Shown here piece by piece: positions 1-8,720 of a stretch of 64,000 nucleotides of DNA. Source of the DNA: Zobellia uliginosa (GTDB taxonomy: Bacteria > Bacteroidota > Bacteroidia > Flavobacteriales > Flavobacteriaceae); assembly GCF_018860745.1 (NCBI RefSeq), contig NZ_JAHKPY010000003.1:1004062-1068061 (forward strand), given 5' to 3'. The position numbers were made by a program, and so were the translations under genes. The notes beneath the pieces are model-generated. The model saw only the letters and a list, made by a program, of their open reading frames with translations. It ran no database searches and was not told where the DNA came from. Within the stretch, counting starts at the first letter, position 1. Every line of letters begins with the position of its first letter.

Positions 1-32
1 CAGTTATAATCAAATTTAAAACTCTAGAAAAT

Positions 33-962
33 ATGAAGAAACTTTTAAAAATCATTGGTGGAATTATTGGAGTATTAGTGATTGCTGTAGCAGTCATATA
101 CTTCTTCTTTCCAAAGGTTCTTGTAGACCAAACCAATGCCAGTTATGCTCGTGCTGCCAGTCTTGAGAAAAAAACGATTGAAATAAATGGTTACACTGTT
201 CATTTCTATGAAAGTGAAGGGAAAAATGATAAGCCAGACTTTGTTCTTGTTCACGGTATGGGAGATGATAAAAGTAGTTTTTTACAAACCGCTAAATTTT
301 TATCAGCAGACTATCATTTAATTCTACCCGATTTAGCGGGTCACGGTGAAAATGAAAGAAAAGAAGGACTTGATTATTCTATAGACGGACAAGCAACTTT
401 TCTGAAGTCCTTTTTAGAAAAACTTGGTGTAAATCAATTTAACCTTGTTGGTAACTCAATGGGTGGACATACCGCTGCAGCATATGCCATTAAATATCCC
501 AATGACCTTACCAACTTGATCTTACTTGATGCTGCGGGTATTAAAATAGATGACCACGTTGTGTATGGTGGTTTTGGTAAAGAAATTGAGAATAAAGAAG
601 AGTTAAATGCTGTGCTTTCACGCGTCTTTTATAAAGTGCCGGACCTTCCTGGACCTATAGCCGATTACATGATAGAAACCATAAACAATAGTAAAGATTT
701 TGTAGATGGTTCTTTAATTCCTGCAATTAAAAATGGAAAATATTTCAATCTTAAAGATGATGTGCAATCCATTAAAGCAGCAACATTAGTATTACAGGGC
801 AAACATGATGAAGTAGTAAGTTTTAACGTGGCTGAATACTACAGAGACCACATCCCCAATGCGAAGTTAGTAGTTATTGAAAACGCATCGCACTCTCCAC
901 AATTAGAAGTTCCGGAAGAAGTGGCTAATGATATTAAAAAATTCATTTCTAACACTAAATAA
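33..962 (+). CDS. Membrane-anchored alpha/beta hydrolase
   Basis: A 309-residue alpha/beta-hydrolase-fold enzyme. Residues 7-27 form one hydrophobic segment, so it is probably anchored in the inner membrane with the catalytic domain outside, or exported. The oxyanion region HGMGDD lies near residue 74, the nucleophile elbow GNSMGG places the serine at S142, and D259 (KHDEVV) and H287 (ASHSP) complete a catalytic triad. It belongs to the lipase/esterase-like group of proline-iminopeptidase and C-C hydrolase relatives, and the substrate cannot be read from sequence. Only 3 bp separate it from the next gene, so it is the first visible gene of an eight-gene operon whose start may lie left of the window. 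The family call is secure, the substrate unknown. Confidence 0.88.
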   Translation: MKKLLKIIGGIIGVLVIAVAVIYFFFPKVLVDQTNASYARAASLEKKTIEINGYTVHFYESEGKNDKPDFVLVHGMGDDKSSFLQTAKFLSADYHLILPDLAGHGENERKEGLDYSIDGQATFLKSFLEKLGVNQFNLVGNSMGGHTAAAYAIKYPNDLTNLILLDAAGIKIDDHVVYGGFGKEIENKEELNAVLSRVFYKVPDLPGPIADYMIETINNSKDFVDGSLIPAIKNGKYFNLKDDVQSIKAATLVLQGKHDEVVSFNVAEYYRDHIPNAKLVVIENASHSPQLEVPEEVANDIKKFISNTK

Positions 963-965
963 ATT

Positions 966-1814
966 ATGGAAACAGATACAAAAATTGTTCACGCAGCTAT
1001 CGTACAATATCACCGTTGGTATCTTTTTTATGAACGTGATTTTGAAAACAAACAGCGACTAGAAAATCAGTTAGAAATATTAGCAGATGATATAAAAATG
1101 AAATCTGCAGCTGGAGAAATGCAAGGCAAAGCGAATTATCCTGAAAGATTAAAAGTTTATAAAGGATGGAAAAATGCGCATCATATTCAAAATATAGTAG
1201 TTAATAAATTAGAGAACGGTACTGTTAATTTAGAAGCTGATATTATATATCAAAATTTAAAGTCAGACGGTTCTAATGACAGCTATCCTTTGCATTATAG
1301 CACATTTTTAAAAGAAGTTCCTGGTGCACTTTTACCTGTATTTACAGAAATCAATATTAAGCCTACTGGCGAGATTAAAGACCCAACGTTTGAGGATGCA
1401 TACCCAGAAAACCGAATGTTATCTCTTATACATTACTGGCTCTTAAATATGGAACAGTTAGATGGTAATGTCGCTCCATTTAAAGAGGTATTGGCTGATG
1501 GTTTTAAACTTAATTTTTCAACAAATAGCGAACCTATTGTTACCGTAGAGCAATTAGAACAGTGGTTGAATGGAACACCAAAACAATTGAAGGAAAGCAG
1601 TCATTTTCCAGAGAACTTTACTGTAAAAGTAATTTCAGAAAATAAATATGAAGTCAATGTAGATTTTGTTTGGAAAGGGATAACAAAAGAGGGTCAAAAA
1701 TTAACCGCAACTACCGCACACCATTGGATAGTAAAGGATAATCCAAATGACAGGTTTGCAAAAATAAAAGAGGTTACCATTATTCAAAAAGTGCCACTTA
1801 CTCCATTAAAATAA
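966..1814 (+). CDS. Protein with two NTF2/SnoaL-like domains
   Basis: A 282-residue protein without a signal peptide, hence probably cytoplasmic. It reads as two cone-shaped NTF2/SnoaL-type alpha+beta domains, about residues 8-135 and 150-275, each opening with a Tyr/Trp-rich helix (HRWYLFYE; IHYWLLNME) and ending in beta strands with conserved His/Trp (TTAHHWIV in the second). Such domains bind small hydrophobic ligands or act as isomerases and cyclases, and no catalytic residue can be assigned here. It follows the alpha/beta hydrolase by 3 bp and precedes the ABM protein by 29 bp, so co-expression is likely. The domain assignment rests on pattern and length and is moderate; the function is unknown. 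Confidence 0.6.
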   Translation: METDTKIVHAAIVQYHRWYLFYERDFENKQRLENQLEILADDIKMKSAAGEMQGKANYPERLKVYKGWKNAHHIQNIVVNKLENGTVNLEADIIYQNLKSDGSNDSYPLHYSTFLKEVPGALLPVFTEINIKPTGEIKDPTFEDAYPENRMLSLIHYWLLNMEQLDGNVAPFKEVLADGFKLNFSTNSEPIVTVEQLEQWLNGTPKQLKESSHFPENFTVKVISENKYEVNVDFVWKGITKEGQKLTATTAHHWIVKDNPNDRFAKIKEVTIIQKVPLTPLK

Positions 1815-1843
1815 AATATAATTCAATTATAAAGAACATTATT

Positions 1844-2467
1844 ATGAAAAGTACAATAGTAAAATTTACAGCAAAACCAGAACACAAAGATACGTTTGCA
1901 GCAACGCTTAAAGAAGCACAAGCTGCAACCCAAAAAGAAGCTGGCAATAAAGAGATTAGAGTATTTGTATCTAAATCAGAAGACAATGTGTTTTTTGTTT
2001 ACGAACGTTGGGCAGACAAAGCTGCTATTACATCTCACGATAAGGAACCACATACCAAAAAGTTAATGGAAGTAGGGCAAACTGCGTTACAAATGGCTCC
2101 TGATTTCTACTTTTTAGGCGATACAAATCCGCTTCCAGACCATTCTAAATCTGCAAATCCTGAAGATGACGTATTTATTATTTTCTTCATTTTTAAATTG
2201 AAAACTGAATTTAGAGAAGCACTTGTAGAGCAGTTTGAAGATCACATTACCCACACAAGAAAAGAGGAAGAAGGCAACATCCTTTTTGATTTATATACAG
2301 TAGATAATCAAGAGGATACCCTAGCAGTTTATGAGCATTGGAGAAAAGAATCTGATGTTTGGGACATTCACTTTAATCAACCTTATGCAGTAAAAACAGG
2401 CAAACTGATGGAAGAAGCTGTCATTGGTGATTTAAAGCAGTATATGAATTTCGTTACAGAAATTTAA
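1844..2467 (+). CDS. Antibiotic biosynthesis monooxygenase (ABM) domain protein, two tandem domains
   Basis: A 207-residue protein built from two ABM-type dimeric ferredoxin-fold domains (about residues 1-95 and 108-205). Each half carries the typical pattern of a strand with a VYERW or VYEHW motif, a stretch with His near HxxxPH or HFNQPY, and a terminal helix with KLMEE or KLMEV. ABM proteins include cofactor-less quinone-forming monooxygenases and heme-degrading enzymes, and most members of this type are uncharacterised. The fused tandem form could give a pseudo-dimer in one chain. There is no signal peptide. Operon position between the NTF2-like protein and the acetolactate decarboxylase suggests handling of a small reactive carbonyl or quinone, which is inference. 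Confidence 0.78.
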   Translation: MKSTIVKFTAKPEHKDTFAATLKEAQAATQKEAGNKEIRVFVSKSEDNVFFVYERWADKAAITSHDKEPHTKKLMEVGQTALQMAPDFYFLGDTNPLPDHSKSANPEDDVFIIFFIFKLKTEFREALVEQFEDHITHTRKEEEGNILFDLYTVDNQEDTLAVYEHWRKESDVWDIHFNQPYAVKTGKLMEEAVIGDLKQYMNFVTEI

Positions 2468-2499
2468 GAGAAATCAATAATCAACTAAAAAGCACTCTT

Positions 2500-3357
2500 A
2501 TGAAAAAAGCAATTCTATTAGTTTCCTTGGCAATTTTAGCAAGCTGCGGAAATCAGGACAAAAAAGAAGCAGTTTCAACTACAGAAACGCAAGATCACGA
2601 ACATCCGCATCCACACAACGTTGATGATAACGGATTAGCACCACATACGGAAAACACCATTCATCAATATGCGCCAACGGTTGCGTTGTTAAATAGTATA
2701 TATGAAGGTGATTTTACGCCAGAACAAATGGTACAGCAAGGTAATATTGGTATTGGTACCGTAAATCACCTAGCAGGTGAACTGGTTGCTGTAGATGGTG
2801 TGGTATATACTATTGATGCGGAAGGCGGAATTAAAGAGGCTCCGGAAGATTTAGAATCGCCTAATATGACGATGATTAATTTTCAACCTAAAAAAACGGT
2901 AACCGTTGAAAACATTACCTCTTATGAAGAACTAAACAAAGAACTTCAAAAATACTCTACTTCTAAAAACAGTTTTTATGCCTACAGAATTAAAGGAGAG
3001 TTTGGATATCTAAAAATGGCATCTGCACATAAAGTAGAAAATGAAGATGTTTCTCTATTTGAATATTTAGATACAAGGGTAATGTATACTAGAGATAATA
3101 TTAAAGGAACTTTAGTAGGCTTATTTACGCCAGATTATATTGGAAACGTAGTGATTCCGGGAATGCACTTTCACTTTTTATCTGAAGATATAACACTGGG
3201 AGGACATTTAGAAGATATCAAGTTTGATAAACTTCAAGTAGAAATTCAAGAAATAAACCAAGTAAACCTACAGCTTCCTCAAACCGAAAAATTCAGAAAC
3301 AAAACGTTGAAGCAAGGTGCCTCACCTAAAGCAACCGCAAAGCAAAACGGTAAATAA
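2500..3357 (+). CDS. budA: Exported acetolactate decarboxylase, lipoprotein
   Basis: A 285-residue alpha-acetolactate decarboxylase, the enzyme that turns 2-acetolactate into acetoin. The zinc ligands are present with family spacing (H223, H225 and H236 in GMHFHFLSEDITLGGH), and the GTVNHLAGEL stretch supplies the expected glutamate. Unlike the usual cytosolic enzyme it begins with a lipoprotein signal (lipobox LASC, Cys near residue 16), so it should sit in the periplasm or outer membrane. Just after the lipobox is a His-rich linker (DHEHPHPH, about residues 32-39) that could bind metal. It ends 7 bp before the next gene. The native substrate could differ from acetolactate. The family call is strong and the location is inferred from the lipobox. 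Confidence 0.9.
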   Translation: MKKAILLVSLAILASCGNQDKKEAVSTTETQDHEHPHPHNVDDNGLAPHTENTIHQYAPTVALLNSIYEGDFTPEQMVQQGNIGIGTVNHLAGELVAVDGVVYTIDAEGGIKEAPEDLESPNMTMINFQPKKTVTVENITSYEELNKELQKYSTSKNSFYAYRIKGEFGYLKMASAHKVENEDVSLFEYLDTRVMYTRDNIKGTLVGLFTPDYIGNVVIPGMHFHFLSEDITLGGHLEDIKFDKLQVEIQEINQVNLQLPQTEKFRNKTLKQGASPKATAKQNGK

Positions 3358-3364
3358 GAAGATT

Positions 3365-4936
3365 ATGAAAAAGTACATCATTTTGGTTTTAGCATTGTCT
3401 TTCTCTTTTGCAAGTAATGCGCAAAACACTAAAGAAGACAACTATAAAACAGGCGTAAAAATTGTTAATGAGGTTAATGGCGAAGGAGCTTCAAAAGGAT
3501 TAGAAGCAGCTTTTAAAAGTGTCTCTCCAGATATGGCAGATTATATTATTCGCTATGGTTTTGGAGAAATTTATAACAGAAAAGGCATAGATTTTAAAAC
3601 CAAAGAATTATTAATAATAGCTAGTCTTACTACACAAGCTAATGCGAAATCGCAGTTGAAATCACATATAAAGGCTGCCTTAAATTTAGGTGTTACGCCA
3701 AATCAGATTTCAGAAACTATGATTTTGTTAAGCCTGTATACGGGCTTTCCAGCTGCAAATAATGGCATTTTTACTTTAAAGGAAGTTTTAGAAGAAACAA
3801 ACTATACTGCATCTAATCACATAAATACAACACAGCAATTAGTTAAAAACTGGGAGTTAGATGGTTTTTCTATGCCTGAGTCTATTGTGGCATCACCAAC
3901 AGAGAATTGGTTATATGTTTCTAACGTAAATCAAAATAACAAAGGGTATATAAGTAGAATTTCAAAGGACGGAAAAGTTGATAATTATAAATGGGTAACT
4001 GGTTTAAATTCGCCAGCAGGCTTGGCATTATATCAAGACAAATTATACGTTGGCGATGGTAAGGAGCTTCATATTATCAATGTTAAAAATGGTAAAGTCG
4101 TAAATAGCATTACTTCTCCAGATGTTGTGTCATTAAATGATGTCGTGGTTTCTAAAAACGGACAGGTTTTTATTTCTGATATAGCAAGTGGTAAGATTTT
4201 CACATTAGTAAATAACAAATTAGAGGTTTGGTTTCAATCCCCTGAAATTAAGCATCCAAACGGACTTTATATTCAAAATGAAGACTTGGTTATTGCAAAT
4301 TTTGGTGAAGAATTGACTTTAGAAATTTCACCAGATAAGTTTGGCAGTCTATATAAAGTTAACCTAAAAGATAAAACGATAACACGGTTTAAAAGCAGTT
4401 ATCAACTAGGAGCTTTAGACGGTTTAACTGCTGTTAATGATGGTTTTTTAGTAACAGGAGGTACGGTTAGTGACTTGTTTTTTATAAATGAGAATACGCG
4501 ACAATTAATTGGAAACTTCCCGAAAGGTTTAGCAGATATTACTATAGAAAACAATGTTTTATTTACTCCGGTTCTATTTAGTAATTCGATAGCATCTTAC
4601 ACACTTCCATCAACTATTAGTAAAGCTATACCTGTAGATGAAAATTGGAAAAGAATAAACACAAAAGAAGAATACTTAAAGATAGCTGCCGACAATTTTT
4701 ATGGTGACAAAGACGGACAATCTGTTGCTACGCACGACGGACAAATATTTGGAGTTTTTGGAGGTAAAGTATTGACAGGTACTTGGGATTGGAAAAATAA
4801 TTTCTTCACCAGAACCAGCAAAATCGGAAATATGGATTTAGGGTATGATGAACTTGTAATTGAAGTTACAGATACCAAAATGCGCTTAACACTTAAGCAA
4901 GGCAAGGGAATGACCGTTGTCTACAATAAAAAATAA
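3365..4936 (+). CDS. Exported carboxymuconolactone decarboxylase-like / SMP-30-like beta-propeller fusion
   Basis: A 523-residue exported protein using the ATG at 3365; the reading frame stays open 16 codons upstream, but the ATG directly precedes a good signal peptide ending in SNAQ. Residues about 48-138 resemble the carboxymuconolactone decarboxylase (CMD) family, with the helix pair around SHIKAALNLGVTPNQISE and no CxxC pair, so not AhpD-type. Residues about 150-430 are a beta-propeller of the SMP-30/gluconolactonase type with repeated GLALYQDKLYVGDG-like blades. The last 90 residues form a separate beta-rich domain I do not recognise. The fusion suggests a two-step reaction on a lactone or cyclic compound in the periplasm, which is inference. 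Tight spacing on both sides places it in the operon. Confidence 0.72.
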   Translation: MKKYIILVLALSFSFASNAQNTKEDNYKTGVKIVNEVNGEGASKGLEAAFKSVSPDMADYIIRYGFGEIYNRKGIDFKTKELLIIASLTTQANAKSQLKSHIKAALNLGVTPNQISETMILLSLYTGFPAANNGIFTLKEVLEETNYTASNHINTTQQLVKNWELDGFSMPESIVASPTENWLYVSNVNQNNKGYISRISKDGKVDNYKWVTGLNSPAGLALYQDKLYVGDGKELHIINVKNGKVVNSITSPDVVSLNDVVVSKNGQVFISDIASGKIFTLVNNKLEVWFQSPEIKHPNGLYIQNEDLVIANFGEELTLEISPDKFGSLYKVNLKDKTITRFKSSYQLGALDGLTAVNDGFLVTGGTVSDLFFINENTRQLIGNFPKGLADITIENNVLFTPVLFSNSIASYTLPSTISKAIPVDENWKRINTKEEYLKIAADNFYGDKDGQSVATHDGQIFGVFGGKVLTGTWDWKNNFFTRTSKIGNMDLGYDELVIEVTDTKMRLTLKQGKGMTVVYNKK

Positions 4937-4951
4937 TTTAAAAGAAATATT

Positions 4952-5470
4952 ATGAAAAAAATACAATTATCAATAATAGTTTTAGGCACATTTTTATTAG
5001 CCTCTTGTACAGACAACTCAGCTGAGTCAAAAAAGCTAAATGAAAATATCTCACGTCTTGAGACTCAAATATCTACTCAAAAAGAGGAGAAAGCAACCTT
5101 AGAAGCAAATAAAAAATTGGTAACAGATTTTTATCAAGACCTTTTCGGTAATCAGAATTATCAAAATATGGATAAATATGTAGGTCCGGTCTATGTACAG
5201 CACAATCCCAATGTTGCCGATGGTAGAGAGGCATTGCAAAAAATGCTTCCGATTTGGTTTAAAGATACTCCGAAGTATAAGCTAAATTTTAACCTTGTAA
5301 TTGCTGAAAAAGACCTTGTTTTTGTGCAAGTAATTACCGAAAAAGACGGGAACAGAACATCTACAATGGACGTGTTTAGAGTTACAGATGGTAAAATATC
5401 TGAGCATTGGGATGCCTTCAATACTTTTAATGCGGGTGACAAATCTGCCAACGATAATCCATTATTTTAA
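4952..5470 (+). CDS. SnoaL-like (NTF2 fold) lipoprotein
   Basis: A 172-residue lipoprotein. The signal peptide ends in the lipobox LASC (Cys near residue 19). Residues about 25-55 are a charged heptad-like helix, probably a short coiled coil that holds the domain off the membrane. The rest is a SnoaL-like domain with the YVQHNPNVADG helix-strand motif and a closing EHWDAF strand. Family members are often annotated as polyketide cyclases, but in most genomes the role is unknown. It follows the CMD/propeller gene by 15 bp. The 125-residue protein at 8721-9098 is a clear relative without the lipoprotein leader, so a membrane-bound and a cytoplasmic version lie close together. Confidence 0.85.
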   Translation: MKKIQLSIIVLGTFLLASCTDNSAESKKLNENISRLETQISTQKEEKATLEANKKLVTDFYQDLFGNQNYQNMDKYVGPVYVQHNPNVADGREALQKMLPIWFKDTPKYKLNFNLVIAEKDLVFVQVITEKDGNRTSTMDVFRVTDGKISEHWDAFNTFNAGDKSANDNPLF

Positions 5471-5488
5471 TCAAAAAAAACGCACAAT

Positions 5489-6427
5489 ATGAAAGCAATA
5501 GTATTAGAAAAAGCAGGAGGACCAGAAAACCTTCACTTAGCAGAAGTAGCAAAACCAGGCATAAAAAATAACGAAGTATTAGTAGCGGTAAAGGCTATTT
5601 CATTAAACCCGGCAGATGTAAAACCAAAGTATCAAGATAAGATGCTGAATATGATGTACGGTGAAAAACGACCTGTTATTTTAGGCTGGGACATAGCAGG
5701 AACCGTAACAGAAGTTGGTACTGAAGTCACCAATTTTAAAATAGGCGACAAAGTCTTTGGTATGGTAAACTTTCCTGGTGTAGGTAATGCTTACGCGGAA
5801 TTTGTTGCTGCGCCAGAAGCACATTTAGCTACAATGCCAAACAACGTCTCTTTTGAAGAGGCTGCTGCTACAACCTTAGCTGCTTTAACTGCATTACAAA
5901 TCTTAGAAGGAAGGATTAATAAAGGTGATAAAGTACTAATACAAGCAGGTTCTGGTGGTGTCGGGCATTTTGCGATTCAAATTGCAAAAGCAATGGGAGC
6001 TTTTGTAAATACTACTGCCTCGGCAAAAAATAGCGAATTTGTCACCTCTATTGGAGCAGATAACGCAATAGATTATCATACTGAAAAGTTTGAAGAAATT
6101 TTATCCGATATCGACTTTGTATTAGATACACAAGGTGGTGAAGTATTAGAAAATTCAGTAAAAGTTTTAAAAAGCGGTGGTACAGCTTATACAACAGTAG
6201 GTATGGACTTAGATGACTTAAAAGCATCAGCTAAAAAGGAGAACAAAACCGTTTCAGACATCTTAGTACACTCTAGTGCTGAAGATATGAACACCTTAAA
6301 AGAAATGTTAGAAAACGGTAGTATTAAACCAAACATTTACAAGACGTTTGCTTTTGAAGATATGGCTGCTGCCCATACTGAAGTTGAAAAAGGAAGAACA
6401 GTGGGTAAAGTAATCGTGACACTTTAG
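5489..6427 (+). CDS. NADP-dependent medium-chain oxidoreductase (quinone-reductase-like)
   Basis: A 312-residue medium-chain dehydrogenase/reductase of the zinc-independent quinone oxidoreductase type. The N-terminal GroES-like half contains NPADVKPKYQ and GWDIAGTVTEVGTEV. The Rossmann half carries the nucleotide-binding turn in QAGSGGVGHFAIQIAK (about residues 150-165). Structural zinc cysteines are absent, fitting the NADPH-dependent enone/quinone reductases. It is cytoplasmic, with no signal peptide. It sits 18 bp after the SnoaL lipoprotein and 19 bp before the aldehyde dehydrogenase, suggesting that the operon ends with two redox steps on a carbonyl compound. The fold is secure, the substrate unknown. 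Confidence 0.88.
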   Translation: MKAIVLEKAGGPENLHLAEVAKPGIKNNEVLVAVKAISLNPADVKPKYQDKMLNMMYGEKRPVILGWDIAGTVTEVGTEVTNFKIGDKVFGMVNFPGVGNAYAEFVAAPEAHLATMPNNVSFEEAAATTLAALTALQILEGRINKGDKVLIQAGSGGVGHFAIQIAKAMGAFVNTTASAKNSEFVTSIGADNAIDYHTEKFEEILSDIDFVLDTQGGEVLENSVKVLKSGGTAYTTVGMDLDDLKASAKKENKTVSDILVHSSAEDMNTLKEMLENGSIKPNIYKTFAFEDMAAAHTEVEKGRTVGKVIVTL

Positions 6428-6446
6428 TATCAACTATTAAAACACA

Positions 6447-7943
6447 ATGAAAATGAAAACACAAGATAAATTACCGAATTATACGAGAAAAATATTTGTT
6501 GGTGGCGAATGGAAAGACGGAAAAGGACCAGCAATCAAGGATATTAACCCTTGGAACCAAGAGGAGTTATTCTCTTTAAATGGAGCCACTACAGATGATG
6601 TAAATGAAGCTTTTGAACAAGCAGCAGTTGCGCAGAAAAAATGGGCAGCTGTACTACCTCCTGAAAAGAGTAGAATGATGCTTAAACTAGCCGAAGTAGT
6701 TAGAAACCGAAAGCAAGAATTTGCAGAATGGGCAAGAAAAGAAGTTGGTGCAACCTTAGCAAAAGGGTATTTTGAAGCAGAATTAGTAGCTAGCGTTTTT
6801 GAAAGTGCTGTGCATTTACCATTATTAGTAGAAGGTAAAATATTACCACAAGATATTGATGGCAAAGAATCTATCGCAGTTAGAAAACCATTAGGAGTTA
6901 TTGGTTTAATTTCTCCTTGGAATTTTCCGGGTCAATTAACCGCGCGTACTTTAGGTCCTGCCTTAGCAGTAGGTAATGCGGTGGTTTTAAAACCAGCATC
7001 AACGTCTATAGTAACAGGAGGATTAATTTTTGCTTCTTTTTTAGAAGAGGCAGGTTTCCCTAAAGGGTTATTAAGTGTATTGCCTGGTGGAGGAAGTACT
7101 ATTGGTACTGCAATTACAAAGCATCCTATTTCAAAACTAATTTCGTTTACAGGCTCAACACCAGTTGGTCGTCAAGTTGGTAAAAATGCTCTGGAAGCAG
7201 ATATTATTAAAAATATCGAGTTAGAATTGGGAGGTAACAGTCCGTTTGTAGTATTAGAAGATGCAGATGTTAATCAGGCGGTTGAAGCTGCTGCTTGGGG
7301 TAAATTTATGAACCAAGGTCAGATTTGTATGGCTATCAACAGAATTATTGTAGAAGATAGAGTCTATGACGAATTTACAGAGAAGTTTATAGCCAAAGTA
7401 AAGACCTTAAAACGATTGGATATGAATGATCCAGATACGTTTGTAGGTCCTATTATTGATCAAAATCAGTTTGATACTGTTAAAGGGTTAATAGACGATG
7501 CAAAAGAACAAGGATATAAAATGGCATTAGGTGGTGAAGCCGAAGGTTTACATATGCCTCCACACATTTTTGTAGACGTTGACGAAAACTGCCCATTATT
7601 TCAAAATGAGATTTTTGGACCAGCAGTGTCTATTGCTAGAGCAAAAGATACGGAAGATGCGCTACGATTAGCAAATGCTACAGACTACGGTTTATCTAGT
7701 TCTGTATTTACACAAGACGAAGCAAAAGGAATGGCATTTGCACAAGGTATTGAAGCTGGTATGACACATATTAATGATCAACCAGTTAATGATAGTGCCT
7801 ATGCACCATTTGGAGGAGTTAAGAATTCAGGTCTAGGACGTTTTAATGGACAATGGGGTGTAAAATCCTTTACCGTTGCACATTGGATAACCATTCAAAA
7901 AACACCAAGAAAATATCCTTTTAAAGCAGCTGACTTTCAGTAA
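6447..7943 (+). CDS. NAD(P)-dependent aldehyde dehydrogenase
   Basis: A 498-residue aldehyde dehydrogenase of usual length that oxidises an aldehyde to the acid with NAD(P)+. The catalytic cysteine is C294 in NQGQICMA and the general base is E260 in LELGGNSPF, 34 residues apart as in the family. The cofactor site is marked by SPWNFPG and by FTGSTPVGRQVG. The GQICM context resembles the benzaldehyde/vanillin dehydrogenase branch, which is compatible with an aromatic or hydrophobic aldehyde but does not prove it. It is the last gene of the operon and is followed 25 bp later by a strong rho-independent terminator. Confidence 0.93.
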   Translation: MKMKTQDKLPNYTRKIFVGGEWKDGKGPAIKDINPWNQEELFSLNGATTDDVNEAFEQAAVAQKKWAAVLPPEKSRMMLKLAEVVRNRKQEFAEWARKEVGATLAKGYFEAELVASVFESAVHLPLLVEGKILPQDIDGKESIAVRKPLGVIGLISPWNFPGQLTARTLGPALAVGNAVVLKPASTSIVTGGLIFASFLEEAGFPKGLLSVLPGGGSTIGTAITKHPISKLISFTGSTPVGRQVGKNALEADIIKNIELELGGNSPFVVLEDADVNQAVEAAAWGKFMNQGQICMAINRIIVEDRVYDEFTEKFIAKVKTLKRLDMNDPDTFVGPIIDQNQFDTVKGLIDDAKEQGYKMALGGEAEGLHMPPHIFVDVDENCPLFQNEIFGPAVSIARAKDTEDALRLANATDYGLSSSVFTQDEAKGMAFAQGIEAGMTHINDQPVNDSAYAPFGGVKNSGLGRFNGQWGVKSFTVAHWITIQKTPRKYPFKAADFQ

Positions 7944-7967
7944 AATAGAATATTTAATTTCAACACT

Positions 7968-8014
7968 ATATGCTAGGGCCAGGCGCTACTCCTACCCTAG
8001 CATATTTTTATTTT
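7968..8014 (+). terminator. Rho-independent terminator of the eight-gene operon
   Basis: An 11-bp perfect stem (ATATGCTAGGG, 7968-7978, pairing with CCCTAGCATAT, 7995-8005) with a 16-base loop, followed by a T-rich run at 8006-8014. It begins 25 bp after the aldehyde dehydrogenase stop codon, marking the operon end and separating it from the MarC gene. Confidence 0.85.
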
Positions 8015-8061
8015 GGCTAACTTGTGATCAAAATCATATTTAAAGAAACCGTAACTTATAA

Positions 8062-8682
8062 ATGGATAACCTTATTACCTTTTCAATCACCGTATTCACT
8101 GGTTTTTTCGCCATAATGAATCCGCTTTCTAATATGCCTATATTTTTATCATTGGTTGGAGGTGCGGATAGAAAAACGCAACGGACTATTAGTAAAAAGG
8201 CTACATTAACAGCCTTTATTATCGTTACTATATTCCTTGTTCTTGGGAAATTTATATTTCTTCTTTTCGGAATTACAATACCTGCTTTTAAGATTACCGG
8301 AGGTATTCTAATCTTCTTTGTAGGTTTTGATATGCTTCAATCTAAAAAGTCTAATGTAAAACATTTAACGGATACGCATATAGACGAGGATCTTGCCATA
8401 TCTCCACTGGCTATTCCTATTTTAGCGGGGCCAGGAACAATCGTTACCGGAATGAATTTTGTTTCTAATGCGGGTTACCTTAAAATTGGCGTGGTTATAT
8501 TTATTTTCGGCCTGTTATGCTGGCTAACCTATTTTTCATTTATGTTGAGCGAATTGGTTATTAAAAAAATAGGTCATAACGTAATTTCGGTAATAGGGAA
8601 AATTATGGGGTTGATTATTGCCATTATTGGCACTGATATGATTATTCAGGGAATTAAAATATCATTTGAGCTTACCGCCTAA
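8062..8682 (+). CDS. MarC family integral membrane protein
   Basis: A 206-residue inner-membrane protein of the MarC family, with about six hydrophobic helices and the typical opening FFAIMNPLSNMPIFLSL near residues 16-32. A second family-like stretch is PILAGPGTIVTGM. MarC proteins are often labelled NAAT transporters, but their transported substrate is not firmly known, and the original link of E. coli MarC to multiple antibiotic resistance was not upheld. The gene stands after the operon terminator and 38 bp before the second SnoaL-like gene, so it may share a transcript with it. The family call is strong. Confidence 0.9.
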   Translation: MDNLITFSITVFTGFFAIMNPLSNMPIFLSLVGGADRKTQRTISKKATLTAFIIVTIFLVLGKFIFLLFGITIPAFKITGGILIFFVGFDMLQSKKSNVKHLTDTHIDEDLAISPLAIPILAGPGTIVTGMNFVSNAGYLKIGVVIFIFGLLCWLTYFSFMLSELVIKKIGHNVISVIGKIMGLIIAIIGTDMIIQGIKISFELTA

Positions 8683-8720
8683 CATCAAATCACTTAAGAC
8701 ATTTTTAAAAGTTTACTTGT

